NCBI RefSeq assembly: GCF_040183065.1
Contig: NC_091121.1
Coordinates: 60,916,287 to 60,980,286 of the forward strand
Length of the DNA stretch: 64,000 bases
Source of the DNA: Periplaneta americana
Taxonomy: Eukaryota; Arthropoda; Insecta; Blattodea; Blattidae
Direction of reading: 5' to 3'
Below, piece by piece: positions 61,680 through 64,000 of this stretch (positions are counted from its first letter, which is position 1; each line of letters begins with the position of its first letter). Below the pieces are notes generated by a model. It was given only the letters and a program-made list of their open reading frames with translations. It was not told the origin of the DNA and searched no databases. The position numbers and the translations under genes were made by a program.

Positions 61680-62735
61680 TACATTTCTCTTAGAAGAAAG
61701 AGTAGAAATTTAGGCTGAATTTATAACGAGAAATGTAAATAATTCTACATATTATAATAGAACTTTCTCCTTAATATGAATTACGAACTTCGCCGTTTTT
61801 TTATATTTTTGTACGTAACACAAAAAGAAAATCTGGATCGCCATTATATGTTTCATATTTTAAATAAGGGCGTAAGCTTACTTATTTTTTTACTAGAATA
61901 ACTACTTTTCAAATACATCATTTCCGGATAAATTGACATATAGATACTGAATATGAACAAAATTCGTCAAGTAATTTAGGAGAAATTGCTGTCCATAAAC
62001 AAATGGCATGTCCAAACCACGTTTTTGTTATGAGGTATGCTATAAAAGTGTATTTTCGCGAAAATCTCTTAATACATTTTTGCATTGTCAGAATACAAGA
62101 AAGAGCATAATATGTCTAAATATAAAACAGTTTCAGTGTTAATGTAAAATATCGAATAGGAGTAAATGTAACATAACAAAGCTTCTTTGTAATAATTACA
62201 TATTTTCCGTTCTCGACCTCCTTAACTCTCTAAATCCCTATCAAATAAAATATGCAATTTCTGCCCACTCTCAGCAGTAAATTATAAAATTCGCCTCCCG
62301 AACACAAATCTAATGTCCAGCATCTTACACAAAAAGAACTGTTCTTCCATTCTCCCAAGGGCTAACTTCCAAAATACAAATCTGAGAATCTCATAACTGC
62401 AAAACACAAAAATTTTGTGCCTCCTGAGATCCAAAGACATAATTTTATTATCTTCTTATTTCACATACAATAAGGAAGGATTTATGTCCGTGAAATTTTG
62501 GAGATTTAGTATTTGAGCTATTCGGGATCTTATAAAGTCAGGATGTTCAGTGTGTGAGAGGTTGAGGTATTTTAGATATTGATAAAATAGTCTACCAAAT
62601 TACTGTAGAGTATATTATCTTTATAAGAACCATTATTAAACAATTTTATAGGCCTATATTGATACACAGGTTGTAAATTTTGGTCCATCTTTCTTAAAAT
62701 TATAGCAGTAAATGTAACAATTTTATTTTATTTTT
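61680..62735. other. No feature recognised
   Basis: End of the long intron. The last 20 bases before 62739 form a good polypyrimidine acceptor; nothing else seen. Confidence 0.5.
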
Positions 62736-62738
62736 CAG

Positions 62739-62792
62739 TACCTGATCCTGCCAGAAATGAAGGAAGGTACCAATGCGCTGGATATTGCAAAG
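62739..62792 (+). CDS. Secreted protein, exon 2
   Basis: A 54-nt exon flanked by TTTATTTTTCAG and GTAAAT. Joined in phase 1 to exon 1 it reads VPDPARNEGRYQCAGYCK plus one base and stays in phase 1. The two cysteines (CAGYC) suggest the start of a disulfide-bonded mature peptide right after the signal peptide. Phase-1 symmetric exons are common in secreted modular proteins. Later exons must lie beyond 64 kb. Linking it to exon 1 is inference from splice phase and content. Confidence 0.55.
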
Positions 62793-62794
62793 GT

Positions 62795-63380
62795 AAATAA
62801 AGCAATTTTGTAACTTACCTGAATAAAACCAACTAACACTTCGGGGAAGAGGGGTATGAGGAAAAGAAGACAAGCTCTTTTGAGATTTCATGTGATCAGT
62901 AAAGTATCGTATTCTGCACCGACATGCATCAATAACTAAATATATTGCGTTAAAATATGACAGTTACAATTATTATTGCTAATTAATAATTTCATTTAAC
63001 AGCCTTTGTACGATTACTTATGAGTCAGGATACTTTTTATATTGATTATGATTATATAACTCATACTCATGAGATCACACTTTTTATACATCCTCAAAAC
63101 CAAATTGCAAAGTCAAAATGGCCTCTACTAAGGAAAGCACAGAACCAGCATCCAGCATCATCAACCTTAATACTGAATCCAGATGAATCGTCTCTCACGT
63201 CTTTTCTCGAACTTGTTTTGTGGCTTCTTGCATTGTCTTTTCATTCCACTGTTTTCTAAGTTCGTTGGAAGGTGAGGTTTTCCCTCCTCCTACAGGTGAC
63301 AATACTAGTAACGAAACAGAAAACTAGGGTATAAAGATGGAATACTAATAACACTATTATTTTATATTTGTGACACACTG
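62795..63380. other. No feature recognised (intron 2)
   Basis: No exon, repeat or RNA signal supported. Confidence 0.5.
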
Positions 63381-63381
63381 T

Positions 63382-63666
63382 TAGTAGTGGTTGCATGTTT
63401 GTGACGTCACAAGGTGGGGCATGGTGGTGCCGTGACGTCACAAAATGGGGTACGGTGGGGTCGTGACGTCACAAGGTGGAGTGTGGTCGTGATGTCACAA
63501 GGTTGGGTAAGGTCGGGTATGGTGGGGTCGCAAGATGGTCCGGCACCATCTTGTGACGTCACGACCCCACCGTACCCGACCTTACCCAACTTGTGACGTC
63601 ACGACCACACCTCACCTTGTGACATCACGGCACCACCATGCCCCAACTTGTGACGTCATAAACATG

Positions 63667-63680
<14 letters not shown>
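63382..63680. repeat. ~300-bp hairpin with eight CRE-like palindromes
   Basis: Left arm 63382-63539 and right arm 63545-63680 are near-complementary around a 5-base loop (63540-63544). TGACGTCA occurs at 63402, 63433, 63464, 63554, 63594 and 63651; TGATGTCA at 63490 and TGACATCA at 63620 are single C-to-T or G-to-A variants. The left arm carries one extra ~31-bp module. TGACGTCA is the CREB/ATF consensus. It lies in the intron after exon 2. Whether it is regulatory or only a fold-back repeat is unknown. Confidence 0.8.

Positions 63681-63706
<26 letters not shown>
63675..63706. repeat. (CTA)n microsatellite
   Basis: Ten CTA units directly after the hairpin's right arm. Confidence 0.85.
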
Positions 63707-63707
<1 letters not shown>

Positions 63708-64000
63708 GATGTAAGTCATAACCTCAGAACATATCGTAATTTAAAAACGAACTTAAACATATATCTAGCTATAAACGTAGATTATTCCTCTTTAAGAATA
63801 TAATATATCATTAATACTTATAACATTGAGGAATAACAATTTATATTCAAGAAAATATCTTACTGCCAAATTTTTTACTTTCCTCGAAACCGCAATAATG
63901 ATAAACGTTTCAACAGTTCAGTTTCTAATTGCAAACTAACACATTCCCGTGAAAGAGAGTATCAGTGTGTAGTAATTTGGGAGGCTTCTGCTAGAATACA

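Noticed and set aside
63407..63596. Two 60-codon frames on opposite strands
   Set aside because: They are the two readings of the CRE-rich hairpin and have repeat-like composition.

Overview
The window looks like nuclear DNA from an insect with a large, repeat-rich genome. I infer a cockroach or other blattodean, possibly Periplaneta. The reasons are AT-rich non-coding sequence, spliced exons with very long introns, and many decayed LINE, SINE, Helitron and TIR-transposon families whose protein fragments I recall from cockroach and termite assemblies. I see no bacterial or viral gene organisation. The species call is recall, not a search result.

Host genes are confined to the right end. A plus-strand gene has a TATA box (51169), a TCAGT initiator (51198-51202), a first coding exon with a signal peptide (51267-51327, clean donor) and a phase-matched second exon (62739-62792). 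The 11.4-kb intron between them holds an old degenerate repeat field, a 91-bp satellite with trimeric higher-order structure (52.9-54.96 kb), microsatellites, two TIR elements and, on the opposite strand, a possible exon of an SLC17-type (sialin-like) transporter near 61.3 kb. The intron after exon 2 contains a ~300-bp hairpin carrying eight CRE-like TGACGTCA palindromes.

From 1 to 50.9 kb almost everything recognisable is mobile DNA. There are five Helitron-like copies (1.2-2.6, 5.7-6.7, 37.6-38.8, 48.2-49.2 and 49.3-50.9 kb) and RTE-like LINE pieces ending in (TAAG)n, including one internally deleted copy and one with a perfect 12-bp target duplication. Four other LINE types are present only as C-terminal fragments. 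At least three tRNA-derived SINEs are present, two with target duplications and one split by an hAT copy. A complete hAT element (11663-13858) encodes an uninterrupted 494-codon transposase. Mariner/Tc1 remnants include two fold-back elements, and there are many MITEs.

Nesting is the main theme: Helitron in mariner, fold-back element in LINE, TA-flanked element in LINE, hAT in SINE, MITE in LINE, and a duplicated tRNA-Asn-like cassette inside a Harbinger-like MITE at 22.9-24.2 kb. No function for the mobile sequences beyond their own spread can be claimed. The intact hAT, the tRNA-like cassettes, the CRE hairpin and the intronic satellite are the parts most worth a second look.
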